13,968 nt of DNA from Candidatus Flexifilum affinis. Its GTDB lineage: Bacteria; Chloroflexota; Anaerolineae; Aggregatilineales; Phototrophicaceae. Shown here in pieces: positions 1 to 7,211 of the stretch. Every line of letters starts with the position of its first letter. Within the stretch, counting starts at the first letter, position 1. Position numbers and translations under genes: made by a program. Location: NCBI GenBank assembly GCA_016713325.1, contig JADJPJ010000055.1, positions 1 through 13,968 of the forward strand, given 5' to 3'. A model generated the notes under the pieces. It did no database searches and was not told where the DNA came from. It saw only the letters and a list, made by a program, of their open reading frames with translations.

Positions 1-278
1 AAAGCGGATGGGAGCGGCGTTGTATTACATGATTGCCTCTGTAATTGTTACTTTCTTTGCGCGCATATTGGTAGGACGGTCGCAGAAAGGGATTCGGTTG
101 GCAGTGTCCATATATTCTGGGAAGCATCGCGATTATTGGTCACCTAATCATCACAATCATGGAAAGTACAGGTATTCCGCTGCTTTCACTCCAACGTTTT
201 GGTTCTGCAACTCGTGCTTATCAGCGTGTTCTGGAGTTTGCGTTCAAAACCCCAGTGCCTAACTACAGAAACAGTTAG
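1..278 (+). CDS. Possible partial membrane protein, frame-broken
   Basis: Not recognised. Frame 2 is open from the window edge and reads a hydrophobic stretch (ALYYMIASVIVTFFARILV, from the ATG at 8). From about position 90 a different frame reads a second hydrophobic stretch (YILGSIAIIGHLIITI) and a plausible tail ending in PVPNYRNS at a TAG at 276-278. Joining the two needs one inserted base near 85-95, in or beside the aaaggg run, like the breaks in other genes here. The result would be an approximately 90-residue protein or C-terminal fragment with two membrane helices. The base composition is more AT-rich than the rest of the window. It could also be non-coding; there is no family match by eye and no good ribosome-binding site before position 8. 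Confidence 0.3.
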
Positions 279-328
279 AACTCGTACCGTCTTCAGATGC
301 TTTCTCGCGCTCTTAGGGAATGCCTGGC

Positions 329-348
329 TTTGCGCAATCCTGCGCAAA
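329..348. repeat. Perfect 8-bp hairpin
   Basis: TTTGCGCA and TGCGCAAA form a perfect inverted repeat around a four-base loop (ATCC). No T-run follows on either strand within a few bases, so it is not a typical intrinsic terminator. It lies in the 279-549 gap between the doubtful first ORF and the next gene, where I see no other gene. Confidence 0.4.
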
Positions 349-431
349 CGTCGAGCAAGATGCGCATAAAACAAACATCACATCAAAGGATATAGGGCCC
401 ATTGCTGGACCACACGGCATGGAGCCGAATT

Positions 432-459
432 TTGTCCTCTGATGCATCTAAAGTATGCA
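432..459 (+). promoter_or_regulatory. Candidate promoter for the hypothetical gene at 550
   Basis: TTGTCC (432-437), a 16-base spacer, and TATGCA (454-459) resemble a sigma70-type promoter about 90 bases before the chosen start codon. The match is moderate and unsupported by anything but position. Confidence 0.25.
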
Positions 460-549
460 GTTTGTTTGTATGAAGCCTCCAGCGTAGAAGCGCCAAGTAG
501 CCCATCTATCGATGCGGCAGTCTCATCTGGAGCGGGCATCAGGGGAGAA

Positions 550-1017
550 ATGATGAACTTATTGCATACATCCAACCCCAATACCGTCGCCGCGCTTGAG
601 CGCCTCATGCACGAAATGCAGAATCTGGTAGACCATCCTCGCATCCAGCAGCGGACCTGGGTTGCGCGGGCAAAAGAGTGGCTTCCGCTGCTTCAGATCG
701 TTCATGGTGAACTGACCGGACAAAGGCAGTCCGCCGCTGCGGACGACGGCACTCCTCTCACAGACCGTGAAACGGCGTCAATGCTCGGGGAAGTCAGTGT
801 CGCCGGTGGGCAAACCTTCATCAACGTGCCGCTGGCAACCGTAGCGCAGGTGGAAGTATATCGCGGGGGTGAGCCGGGCTACCGGTATGTGCGCGGCGCT
901 CACAGTGGGTTCATCCTCAAGGATGGGCGCAAGTACCTCACCAGCGCAGACGAGGCGCAGCGACTCGTCGACGCAATGCGCAAACGCGCTCAGGCAGCGG
1001 GAGATGAGTCATCATAA
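550..1017 (+). CDS. Hypothetical protein, 155 aa
   Basis: I do not recognise the family. The reading frame is open from 442, but the start at 550 is preferred because AGGGGAG lies 2-8 bases upstream and the longer version has no ribosome-binding site. The N-terminal half (residues 1-55) is predicted helical (TVAALERLMHEMQNLVDHP...). It is followed by a polar linker and then a compact domain (about 80-155) with alternating hydrophobic strands, including VPLATVAQVEVYRGG and GFILKDGRKYLTS, ending in a charged helix. There is no signal peptide or membrane segment, so it is probably cytoplasmic. The next gene begins 14 bases after the stop, suggesting co-transcription with the small membrane protein. 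Composition matches the bulk of the window, and the frame is intact. Confidence 0.6.
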   Translation: MMNLLHTSNPNTVAALERLMHEMQNLVDHPRIQQRTWVARAKEWLPLLQIVHGELTGQRQSAAADDGTPLTDRETASMLGEVSVAGGQTFINVPLATVAQVEVYRGGEPGYRYVRGAHSGFILKDGRKYLTSADEAQRLVDAMRKRAQAAGDESS

Positions 1018-1031
1018 AACGCGGTGACCTC

Positions 1032-1244
1032 ATGCGCTCGCAGCAAACGACATGGTCGGCGGGGCTGCTGGCCATTGCGATTCTCGGGCTGGTGGTGTTC
1101 TATCCGCTGCTCGCGTATCTGATCGCCCTGACACTGGTGGTCGGGTTCATCGGCGTCCGGTTGAAGCGCCCCCTGGCGCTGGGGTTCTGGGTAGTGCTCG
1201 TCGCCTATGTCGTGCTCCAGTCGCTCTTCGGGCTGTTCCGGTGA
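1032..1244 (+). CDS. Small membrane protein, 70 aa
   Basis: A short protein that is almost entirely two or three hydrophobic segments: about residues 8-36 (WSAGLLAIAILGLVVFYPLL and on), and about 49-68 (LGFWVVLVAYVVLQSLFG), separated by the basic turn GVRLKRP. The basic turn suggests a helical hairpin in the cytoplasmic membrane. There is no recognisable family motif, so no function is offered. It starts 14 bases after the preceding stop with only a weak GGTGA ribosome-binding site, consistent with translational coupling to that gene. A second frame over the same DNA is also open but reads as an Arg/Ala-rich shadow. Confidence 0.55.
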   Translation: MRSQQTTWSAGLLAIAILGLVVFYPLLAYLIALTLVVGFIGVRLKRPLALGFWVVLVAYVVLQSLFGLFR

Positions 1245-1304
1245 GTGCCGGTCGGCCCGCCAGGGAATAGAATTCCCTTGCTACCGCTCAAAAACATCGA
1301 AAAA

Positions 1305-1352
1305 CTGGCTCGAAGCCGGTTCTGTCCGCACGACTCCGTGAGCCGACGGCTT
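1305..1352. repeat. Cluster of three short hairpins upstream of corA
   Basis: Between the small membrane gene and corA lie ACTGGCT/AGCCGGT (one wobble pair), CACG/CGTG, and AGCCG/CGGCT, one after another. No T-run follows, so simple termination is unlikely. On the complementary strand the segment GGGTTGAA...GTCGGCT resembles part of the multi-hairpin element at 12287-12412, so this may be a degenerate member of the same repeat family. Confidence 0.4.
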
Positions 1353-1431
1353 CAACCCATTACAATCGAGGTATAGTCGTTGGGGGCAGTTCAACCCTAT
1401 CCACCACTCGTATTATGCAGCAAGATATTCC

Positions 1432-2363
1432 ATGATTACCGTTCATCGCAGCACCGAAGCGGGCCTTGAAATTGTCGAACGTCCCATGAAAGGCTGCTGG
1501 ATTGAGGTAACCAATCCCACCCCGGACGAAGTGAGAAGCCTGCCTCAAGCCTTGAGCATTCCCCCGGATTTTATCGCCGCTTCACTCAGTCGGGACGAAA
1601 TCTCACGCATCGAGAATGAAGACAATGCGCTCCTTATCCTGACGCGTATCCCCCATTTTCAGAGCGCCGCCGCGAGCATTCCGTATATGACACAGCCAAT
1701 GGGAATCATCGTGACAGATGAGTGGGTGATAACCATCTGTCGGCATGAACACAAGCTGTTGCACGATCTTCCTCATGAGCATCAGGTCAATTTATCTACT
1801 GACAAGCCATCCCGCTTTGTCCTGCATTTGCTCTGGAGCGTCGCCAACAACTATATTCTCCACCTGAGACAAATCGACGAGGCGTCGAAAGGGTTGAGGA
1901 TCAACTCCAACGCTCGCTTCAAAATCGAGAAGTGCTGGAACTTCTCCGTTATCAGAAGAGCTTGGTTCACTTCACCACTGCCTTGCGGGCGAATGAAACC
2001 ATGCAGGAACGGCTGCACCGGAGTAAATCTCTGAAGTTGGAGCCAAAGGACGAGGATTTGCTCGATGACGTATTCACCGAAAATCACCAGGCCATCGCGA
2101 TGAGTGAGATTGCTAGCGACATTCTCAGTCAGATGATGGACGCATTTGCATCCATCATTTCAAACAACCTCAATGTGGTAATGAAGTTCCTGGCATTGGT
2201 CGCGGTTGTCCTGGTTGTTCCGACGATTATCAGCTCTTTCTATGGAATGAATGTCGGCCTTCCCTTAGCAGACCATCCATTGGCTTTCCCGGCGCTGGTC
2301 GGGCTGTCAATTCTGATCTCGAGCATGATCGGATTGATCCTCTGGAAGAAGCATTGGTTGTAG
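1432..2363 (+). CDS. corA: CorA-family divalent metal ion channel (frameshifted)
   Basis: CorA proteins form pentameric Mg2+ (or Co2+/Ni2+) channels in the cytoplasmic membrane. Here a long soluble N-terminal domain precedes two C-terminal helices, VVMKFLALVAVVLVVPTIIS and FPALVGLSILISSMIGLILW. The family signature GMN sits at the end of the first helix (SSFYGMNVGLPL). The frame breaks in the run gaaaggg at about 1887-1893. Upstream reads HLRQIDEASK; one base back, the second frame reads RVEDQLQRSLQNREVLELL, which is exactly the conserved CorA helix. One lost A or G explains it, and the restored length is 310 residues, normal for the family. The ATG at 1432 has only a weak ribosome-binding site. 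Family assignment is secure; the choice of metal is not. Confidence 0.85.
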
Positions 2364-2403
2364 AGCGCGGGTCTTCATGACCAATGCACTGATTTTGAGG
2401 CGT

Positions 2404-2447
2404 CTGCCCTGCTTTCTCCCTCTCCCCATGCAATGGCGGAAGGGGCG
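2404..2447. repeat. Degenerate palindromic repeat after corA
   Basis: CCCTCTCCCCATGCAATGGCGGAAGGGG forms an imperfect hairpin about 45 bases after the corA stop. Its core (CTCTCC-CAT-ATGG-GGGG) looks like a worn relative of the repeat at 2478 and 3188. It could act as a weak transcript end for corA, but no T-run follows. Confidence 0.35.
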
Positions 2448-2477
2448 ACATCAGGTCGTGTCTGCAAACCCATCTAT

Positions 2478-2537
2478 CCTCACCACTCACTCCCCTCTCC
2501 ATGGCATGGAGGGGAAGCGAAGCGCAGTAGGGGTGAG
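2478..2537. repeat. Palindromic repeat, copy A (inverted relative to copy B)
   Basis: The 60-bp unit has outer arms CCTCACCAC...GGGGTGAG, an inner hairpin CCCCTCTCCAT...ATGGAGGGG, and the motif GAAGCGCAG on one side. Its reverse complement aligns with 3188-3254 with few differences, including a two-base loss (GA) in the right hairpin arm. Together the two copies bracket the reductase gene in opposite orientation. Confidence 0.75.
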
Positions 2538-2572
2538 ACCTGTTCCTTCCGCCTTTTTCCCCCACCCGGCGC

Positions 2573-2601
2573 TTGACACCCTCGAACACCTGTCCTAATG
2601 T
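2573..2601 (+). promoter_or_regulatory. Strong sigma70-type promoter
   Basis: TTGACA (2573-2578) is a perfect -35 box, followed by exactly 17 bases and TAATGT (2596-2601), a good -10 box. It is placed about 30 bases before the reductase start codon, so the leader would be roughly 20-25 bases and carry the GGAGGG ribosome-binding site. This is one of the clearest promoters in the window. Confidence 0.75.
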
Positions 2602-2631
2602 GGAGCGTATCCAAACAATGGAGGGTTCCGC

Positions 2632-3186
2632 ATGGGCAAGGTGATCGGCGGCATGACGATGTCTCTGGACGGCTACGTGAGTGACCCGAAGGGCGGCCTG
2701 GGCCAGCTCTATCCGGATATGGACGCGCTGCATAACTCCGAGGTGCTCCAGGAAGAGATACGCACCACCGGCGCGGTGATCCTGGGCCGCACCTCCTACG
2801 ACATGGCCCCCGATCCCGATTTTTACGCCGACGGCTATGAGTACCAGACGCCGCTGTTCGTCGTCACCCACCGCGTGCCGGATCGCAAGCCGAAGGAGAA
2901 CGACCGGCTGACCATCACCTTCGTCACCGAGGGGATCGAGCGGGCCGTCGAGATGGCAAAAGCCGCCGCCGGGGACCGCAACGTCCTGCTGATCGGCGCG
3001 AGCATGAACCAGCAGGGTCTGAACGCCGGGCTGGTCGACGAACTGCACATGGGGATCATGCCGGTGCTGCTCGGCAGCGGGCTGCGGCTGTTCGACCATG
3101 TGCCGCCGGCGCGTTTCCGCATGGAGAAGATCCGCGTACTCGAGGACGGCGAGCGGACCGATATCTGGTATCGGGTGGTGTATTAG
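2632..3186 (+). CDS. RibD C-terminal/dihydrofolate reductase-like protein
   Basis: A 184-residue protein of the RibD C-terminal/DHFR-like superfamily (YyaP/YwjB type), expected to be a cytoplasmic NAD(P)H-dependent reductase of unknown substrate. Visible marks are the N-terminal strand and DGYV loop (GGMTMSLDGYVSDPKGG), GAVILGRTSYDM in the middle, the FVVTHRVP strand, and the nucleotide-binding stretch NVLLIGASMNQQGLNAG, followed by VDELHMGIMPVLLGSGLRLF. Length is normal for the family. The start is fixed by GGAGGG 5 bases upstream. It is monocistronic as far as can be seen: own promoter at 2573, a palindromic repeat on each side, and an intact frame. It should not be called a folate-pathway DHFR or drug-resistance gene on this evidence; most members of this subgroup are uncharacterised. 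Confidence 0.85.
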   Translation: MGKVIGGMTMSLDGYVSDPKGGLGQLYPDMDALHNSEVLQEEIRTTGAVILGRTSYDMAPDPDFYADGYEYQTPLFVVTHRVPDRKPKENDRLTITFVTEGIERAVEMAKAAAGDRNVLLIGASMNQQGLNAGLVDELHMGIMPVLLGSGLRLFDHVPPARFRMEKIRVLEDGERTDIWYRVVY

Positions 3187-3187
3187 T

Positions 3188-3254
3188 CCTCACCCCTGCT
3201 GCGCTTCGCTAGCTTCCCCTCTCCATTTCATGGAGAGGGGATTGAGGGGTGAGG
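3188..3254. repeat. Palindromic repeat, copy B; possible transcript end
   Basis: This is a nested palindrome that starts two bases after the reductase stop. Outer arms CCTCACCCC (3188-3196) and GGGGTGAGG (3246-3254) match perfectly. The inner hairpin CCCCTCTCCAT (3216-3226)/ATGGAGAGGGG (3230-3240) is a perfect 11-bp stem on a three-base loop. It carries TGCGCTTCGC on the left side, matching GCGAAGCGCA of copy A in reverse. No T-run follows, so any terminator role would be non-canonical. Confidence 0.75.
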
Positions 3255-3394
3255 TTGTCAGTATGAATCCAAACCCCCGCCCGGATTCACCTTCTGATCC
3301 CCTGTCCATGCCCCCGGAATGGCTTTGAATGGTGCTGCACTTCGCCCTCTAAACCCCATAGAATCAGAGAGTCTTGAAGAAGGAGCACCCCCCT

Positions 3395-4350
3395 ATGACT
3401 ACCCTTCCGGCGGCCGTCACAGCCACCACCCCGGTCGCGCGTCTGGGCCGCTTTGCCCTCAGCCGGCGCGCCGCCATCGGCCTGGCGCTGGCGACGCTGT
3501 ACATCATCTGGAGCACCACCTACCTGGCTATCGTCTTCGCGCTGGAGAGCTTCCCGCCCTACCTGATGATGGGCATCCGCTTTCTGATCGCCGGCGGCGC
3601 CCTGTTCGCCTTCCTCATGGTGCGCGGTGCCAAACTGCCGACCCGCCGCCAGTGGCTCAGCGCCGGGATCGTCGGCTTTCTGCTGCTGACCATGGGGATG
3701 GGCAACACCGCCCGCGCCGAGACGATGATCTCCTCGGGCCTGGCCGCCAGCATGATCGCCGCCTCGCCGCTGATCACGCTGCTGCTCAGCCTGATCTGGG
3801 GCAACCGGCCGAAGCGCACGGAGTGGATCGGCGTGGGCATCGGGCTGGCCGGGGTGATCGTGCTGTCGATGGAGGGCAACCTGCAAGCCAACCCGTCCGG
3901 CATGGCGCTGATCCTGCTGGCCATTTTCTGCTGGTCGCTGGGGTCGCTGCTGTACAAGCGGCTGGATATGCCGCAGGGCGCCATGGGCAACGCCGCCGAG
4001 ATGCTGGTCGGCGGGGGATTCTCGTCATCGGGGGCGATTGCCGGCGGGAGCGCATCACCGCCGCGCCGACGACCGGTGCGCTGCTGGCCCTGGTCTACCT
4101 GATCACCTTCGGGTCGCTGGCCACCATGACCGCCTACATGTACCTGCTCAAGACGGTTTCGCCGGCGCTGGCCACCAGCTATGCGCTGGTCAATCCCGGC
4201 CTGGCGTTGGTGCTCGGCGTGGTGCTGGCCGGGGAGATCATCACGGGCAGCGCGCTGGTCGCCCTGCCGCTGATCCTGCTGGGGATCGCCTTCGTGTTCG
4301 GCTTCGTGGATCGACTCGTCGAGCGGCGCAAGGTGAACGCGCCCGGCTAG
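3395..4350 (+). CDS. EamA/DMT-superfamily transporter (frameshifted)
   Basis: A predicted ten-helix inner-membrane permease of the drug/metabolite transporter superfamily, closest by eye to the YedA branch; the substrate is unknown. The first EamA repeat contains LYIIWSTTYLAIVFALESFPP and MMGIRFLIAG. The second ends with YMYLLKTVSPALATSYALVN, a highly conserved block, and GVVLAGE. The start at 3395 is chosen because AAGGAG lies nine bases upstream; the TTG at 3374 is the alternative. The frame is lost between 4013 and 4048. EMLVGGG is in one frame and ERITAAPTTGALLALVYLI in another, with three G-runs between them (4013-4017, 4030-4034, 4046-4048). A single lost base suffices, but hydrophobic ILVI and GAIAGG alternate between frames, so up to three errors are possible. 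The restored length is about 318 residues. Confidence 0.85.
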
Positions 4351-4368
4351 GCGCCTGTCGCACGACAA

Positions 4369-4402
4369 AAAACGAGGCGGCCCATGCGGACCGCCTCGTT
4401 TT
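4369..4402. terminator. Bidirectional intrinsic terminator
   Basis: AAAACGAGGCGG and CCGCCTCGTTTT form a perfect 12-bp stem around a 10-base loop. It is flanked by T-rich sequence on the right (TTTTGTTT) and A-rich sequence on the left (CAAAAAACG), so it works for transcripts from either side. It sits 18 bases after the transporter stop and about 77 bases after the last receiver gene of the opposing operon. Confidence 0.9.
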
Positions 4403-4479
4403 GTTTGCCGGGGTAGTTCCGGTCATCTGCGCTGCACCAACCTCGTCCTTGAATTCGTCGGACGCCCCGTTGGGCTTCC

Positions 4480-4884
4480 CTACGCGCTTTGCTTGTCCGC
4501 CGCGGCTTTCGCTGCCGCTTCCTTCAGGATCGCCTCCACCACCTCGATCAGCTCTTCCGGCTCAAACGGCTTGCCGACGAAGGCGGCGAAACCGTAGCGG
4601 GCAGCCAGAGAGCGATCGATCGCGCTGTTGCGCGCCGTGACCGCGACGATCGGAGGCGCTTCAGACCCGCCGAGGTTCTTCTTGAGGCTCAGGCTCAAGG
4701 TGGTGCCATCGATGTGCGGCAGGTTGAAGTCGAGCAGAATCAGATCGGGACGGCTGCGGCGAGCAGCGCGGCTGCCATCCAGCCCTCTCAGATGATGGGC
4801 GACCGTGTGTCCCACACCTTCCAGAATGCGGATGATGTAATCCGCATTATTCTGGTTGTCCTCTATCAGCAGGATTGAAGCCAT
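4480..4884 (-). CDS. Stand-alone response regulator receiver protein
   Basis: A single CheY-like receiver domain of 134 residues with no output domain. All key residues are present: the acidic pair E8-D9 (SILLIEDNQ), phospho-acceptor D52 (DLILLDFNLP), T83 (VAVTARN) and K105 (FVGKPFEPEEL). It should be phosphorylated by the histidine kinase of the same operon and act by protein contact, as DivK or CheY do, or pass phosphate on. The ATG at 4884 is preferred over the TTG at 4890 because GGAG lies eight bases upstream of the ATG and only two from the TTG. It starts 18 bases after the other receiver gene. The C-terminus is Ala/Lys-rich (AILKEAAAKAAADKQSA). It is the last gene before the terminator at 4369, and the frame is intact. 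Confidence 0.88.
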   Translation of the reverse strand: MASILLIEDNQNNADYIIRILEGVGHTVAHHLRGLDGSRAARRSRPDLILLDFNLPHIDGTTLSLSLKKNLGGSEAPPIVAVTARNSAIDRSLAARYGFAAFVGKPFEPEELIEVVEAILKEAAAKAAADKQSA

Positions 4885-4902
4885 TTCCAATACTCCAGGG
4901 GG

Positions 4903-5251
4903 TTACTCGTAGTAGGCAATTACGTCGGCCAGCTCCATGATGTCGAACGGCTTGGCGACCACCCGGTCAAAGCCGGAGGATTCATAGCGAGCCAGATCCT
5001 GAGGCCGCGCCAGCGCCGTCAGCGCCACGATCGGGCATTGTACACCCATGGCGTGAATCTGTTCGGCATAGTCCAGCCCCAGCGACCTTCCATCCAGAAG
5101 GATATCCAGAAGGATCAGGTCGACCGGCGGGACTCTCGGGATCGACGTCTTCCAGGTGACGGGTCACAACCAGATTATGCCCGGTCGTCTGCACATAACG
5201 CTCGACCAGCAGGGCGTCTCTCGGGTTGTCTTCGATGTACAGGATATTCAT
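4903..5251 (-). CDS. Second stand-alone receiver protein (frameshifted)
   Basis: Another single-domain receiver, 115 residues when repaired. The N-terminus MNILYIEDNPRDALLVERYV gives the acidic pair E7-D8. After residue 40 the annotated frame turns to nonsense, while the neighbouring frame reads PPVDLILLDILLDGRSLG with phospho-acceptor D49, then CPIVALTALA (switch Thr) and DRVVAKPFDIMELADVI (conserved Lys). The extra base is most easily placed in the GGG at 5129-5131 (CCC on the coding strand). It starts five bases after the kinase stop and ends 18 bases before the next receiver. Two adjacent receivers after a hybrid kinase suggest a branched or multistep phosphorelay; neither has a DNA-binding domain. 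Confidence 0.8.
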
Positions 5252-5256
5252 GAAAA

Positions 5257-7211
5257 TCAGGACTCCAGAACTCCAGAAGGCTGCTTCGCGATCGTGTTCA
5301 GCATTTTCACGATCTCCGCCGGCACGATCGGTTTGTAGAGCACCGTCTTCACCGCGCTCGTCGGGGCTGAATACGGGTTGTTGAGCGATTTGACCACGAC
5401 CACCGGAATTGACGCCGTTTCCGGGTCCGCCGCCATGTTCTCCAGCAGACCGGGCAGATGTGCGTTCTCGGTGTCGGCATCAACCAGCAGGATGTCGGGC
5501 AGCAGACCGGTCAACATGTCGATGACGACCTCCGGCCCGTTGGCATCGACGACAATGCTGCCGTGCGCTTCCAGGTTCTGCCGCAGGGTCTTGCGCACCA
5601 GGGCGTCGGTGGCCAGGACCAGCGTCGTGACATTGAACTGCGACGCCCCGCCGAAAAACTGCGCGTTGGCCTGCTTGCGCTCGTCGCGAACTCTTATGGC
5701 AAGCTGCTCTCGCGTGGCGATCGGCAGGCGCAGCGAGAAAGTGCTGCCGACGCCGATCTCGCTCTCGATGCGAATGTCTGTCCCGTGCAGGCGCGCCAAC
5801 CGCTGGCTGATGTCCAGCCCCAGGCCGGTCCCCTGCACTTCGGCATTCTGCTGAAGCTGCTGGAAGCGGTCGAAGATGCTGCCCAGCGCCTCTTTGGGGA
5901 TGCCGCGTCCGGTATCCTGCACGGCGAGATAGATCTCGTTCCCTGCACTTCGGCGATCACCGTCACGCTGCCGCTGTCTGTGTACTTGACGGCATTGGAG
6001 AGCAGGTTGAGCAAAATCTGCCGCACGCGCATGGGGTCCGCCCAGATGATCGGCAGGCCCGCCGAGTACTGCTGGCGAATCTGCACCGGCTTGTCGCCCA
6101 GCAGGCCGAGCGACGCGGCAATGATGCCGTCCAGGGTGTCGTTGAGGCTCATCGGCGCACGGTTCAGTTCCAGCTTGCCCGCCTCCACCTTGCTCAGGTC
6201 GAGGATGTCGTTGATCAGCGCCAGCAGGTGCCGGCCGCTCTCGCGGATGAGCTGAATGTCGGGTCGAAAAACTTCCGGAAGCGTCGTGTTCTTGTACATC
6301 TGCGGCATGTTGAGCATCGAACTCGTGTAGCCGATGACCATGTTCAGCGGCGTGCGCAGTTCGTGGCTCATGTTCGACAGGAAGTCCGACTTGACGCGAC
6401 TGGCCTGCTCCGCCTGATCGCGCGCCGCTTCCAGGTCGCGTGTGCGTTCCTGAACGCGCTCCTCCAGCGTGGCGATGGACTGCGCGAGCTGCTGGGTCAT
6501 CTGGTTGAAGCTGCCGGCCAGTTGGCCCAATTCGTTGTTGCGGGTGACCGTCACCCGCTTCGACAGGTTGCCGCGCTCGATTTCGCCGGCCGCCCGGGTG
6601 AGCTGCTCCAACGGGTTGACGAAGTAACGCTGCAGAAAGCCGACGAGCAAGATCGCGGCGATGGCGGTGAACACCAGCGTCACCACCAGTGACGAGAGGA
6701 TGCTGTTCAACAACTGGTTGTTGATCGGCTCGGCGGCGCTGGCGACGATGATCCAGAACTGCTTGGGCTCGGTCAGGTCGCTGCTGTCGAAGGATAGCGC
6801 CGTCAGATAGGCATCGTCGTAGCCCGGCACACTGCGCAGGACCGTCTGGTCCGCTGGCAGGCCGCTGAGCGCTTCCAGGGTCTGGTCGTTGAAGTCCGTG
6901 TTCGAGTGGAAGATGACGCGCCCGGCATTGTCCGTCACCGCGATGAAGTCGATGTTGTCGTTGAGCTCGACCAGCTCCGTGAGACGCGTGTCCAGTTCGG
7001 AGATGTCGGCCAGAGTCTGGATGAACGACCGGACGGTATTGATCGTGTTGTTGACCGAGCGAATGAGGGTCAACCCAACGTGGCGCTCTGAGTCGATCAG
7101 AGCGCCACGCTGCGCGAAAAAGTTGATCCCCTCAAGCGCTGCCGCCAGCACGACAAGCGAAATGATGGTGACAAGGATCAGTTGAATGCGAATGCTGGAG
7201 GTGCGTTTCAC
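5257..7211 (-). CDS. Membrane hybrid sensor histidine kinase (frameshifted)
   Basis: Repaired length is 651 residues. Order: membrane helix at about 9-32; extracytoplasmic sensor region at about 33-165 (Cache-like by general look, including FIAVTDNAGRVIF); second helix at about 168-193; HAMP at about 194-246; a coiled coil (TLEERVQERTRDLEAARDQA); HisKA with the H box SHELRTPLN and phospho-acceptor H283; HATPase with N box LLNLLSNAVKY (N406), DTGRGIP at 432-438 and GTGLGL at 461-466. At about 527-640 there is a C-terminal receiver-like domain with D578 (DILLVDAD) and K627 (VLYKP), but only one of the usual two N-terminal acidic residues (LATD). One base is missing at 5939-5943 (gttccctgc): AEVQG continues as NEIYLAVQDTG one frame over. 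The GTG start overlaps the upstream gene's TGA as GTGA, with GGAG 11 bases ahead. Confidence 0.9.

Noticed and set aside
1887..1893. Programmed ribosomal frameshift in corA
   Set aside because: The run tcg-aaa-ggg-ttg does not present a good slippery heptamer in the zero frame, CorA is not known to need frameshifting, and similar breaks occur in six other genes, pointing to sequence error.
2230..3099. 289-residue minus-strand ORF
   Set aside because: It is antisense to the reductase, rich in His/Gln/Arg with no domain pattern, and the plus-strand gene has a promoter, ribosome-binding site and family motifs.
2632..3186. Trimethoprim-type resistance dihydrofolate reductase
   Set aside because: The sequence follows the RibD C-terminal/YyaP-like subgroup rather than true folate-pathway DHFR.
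3559..4368. 269-residue minus-strand ORF
   Set aside because: Antisense to the EamA transporter; Gln/Arg/His-rich composition typical of the opposite strand of a high-GC membrane gene.
5458..6255. 265-residue plus-strand ORF
   Set aside because: Antisense to the kinase catalytic domain; no motifs and no ribosome-binding site of note.
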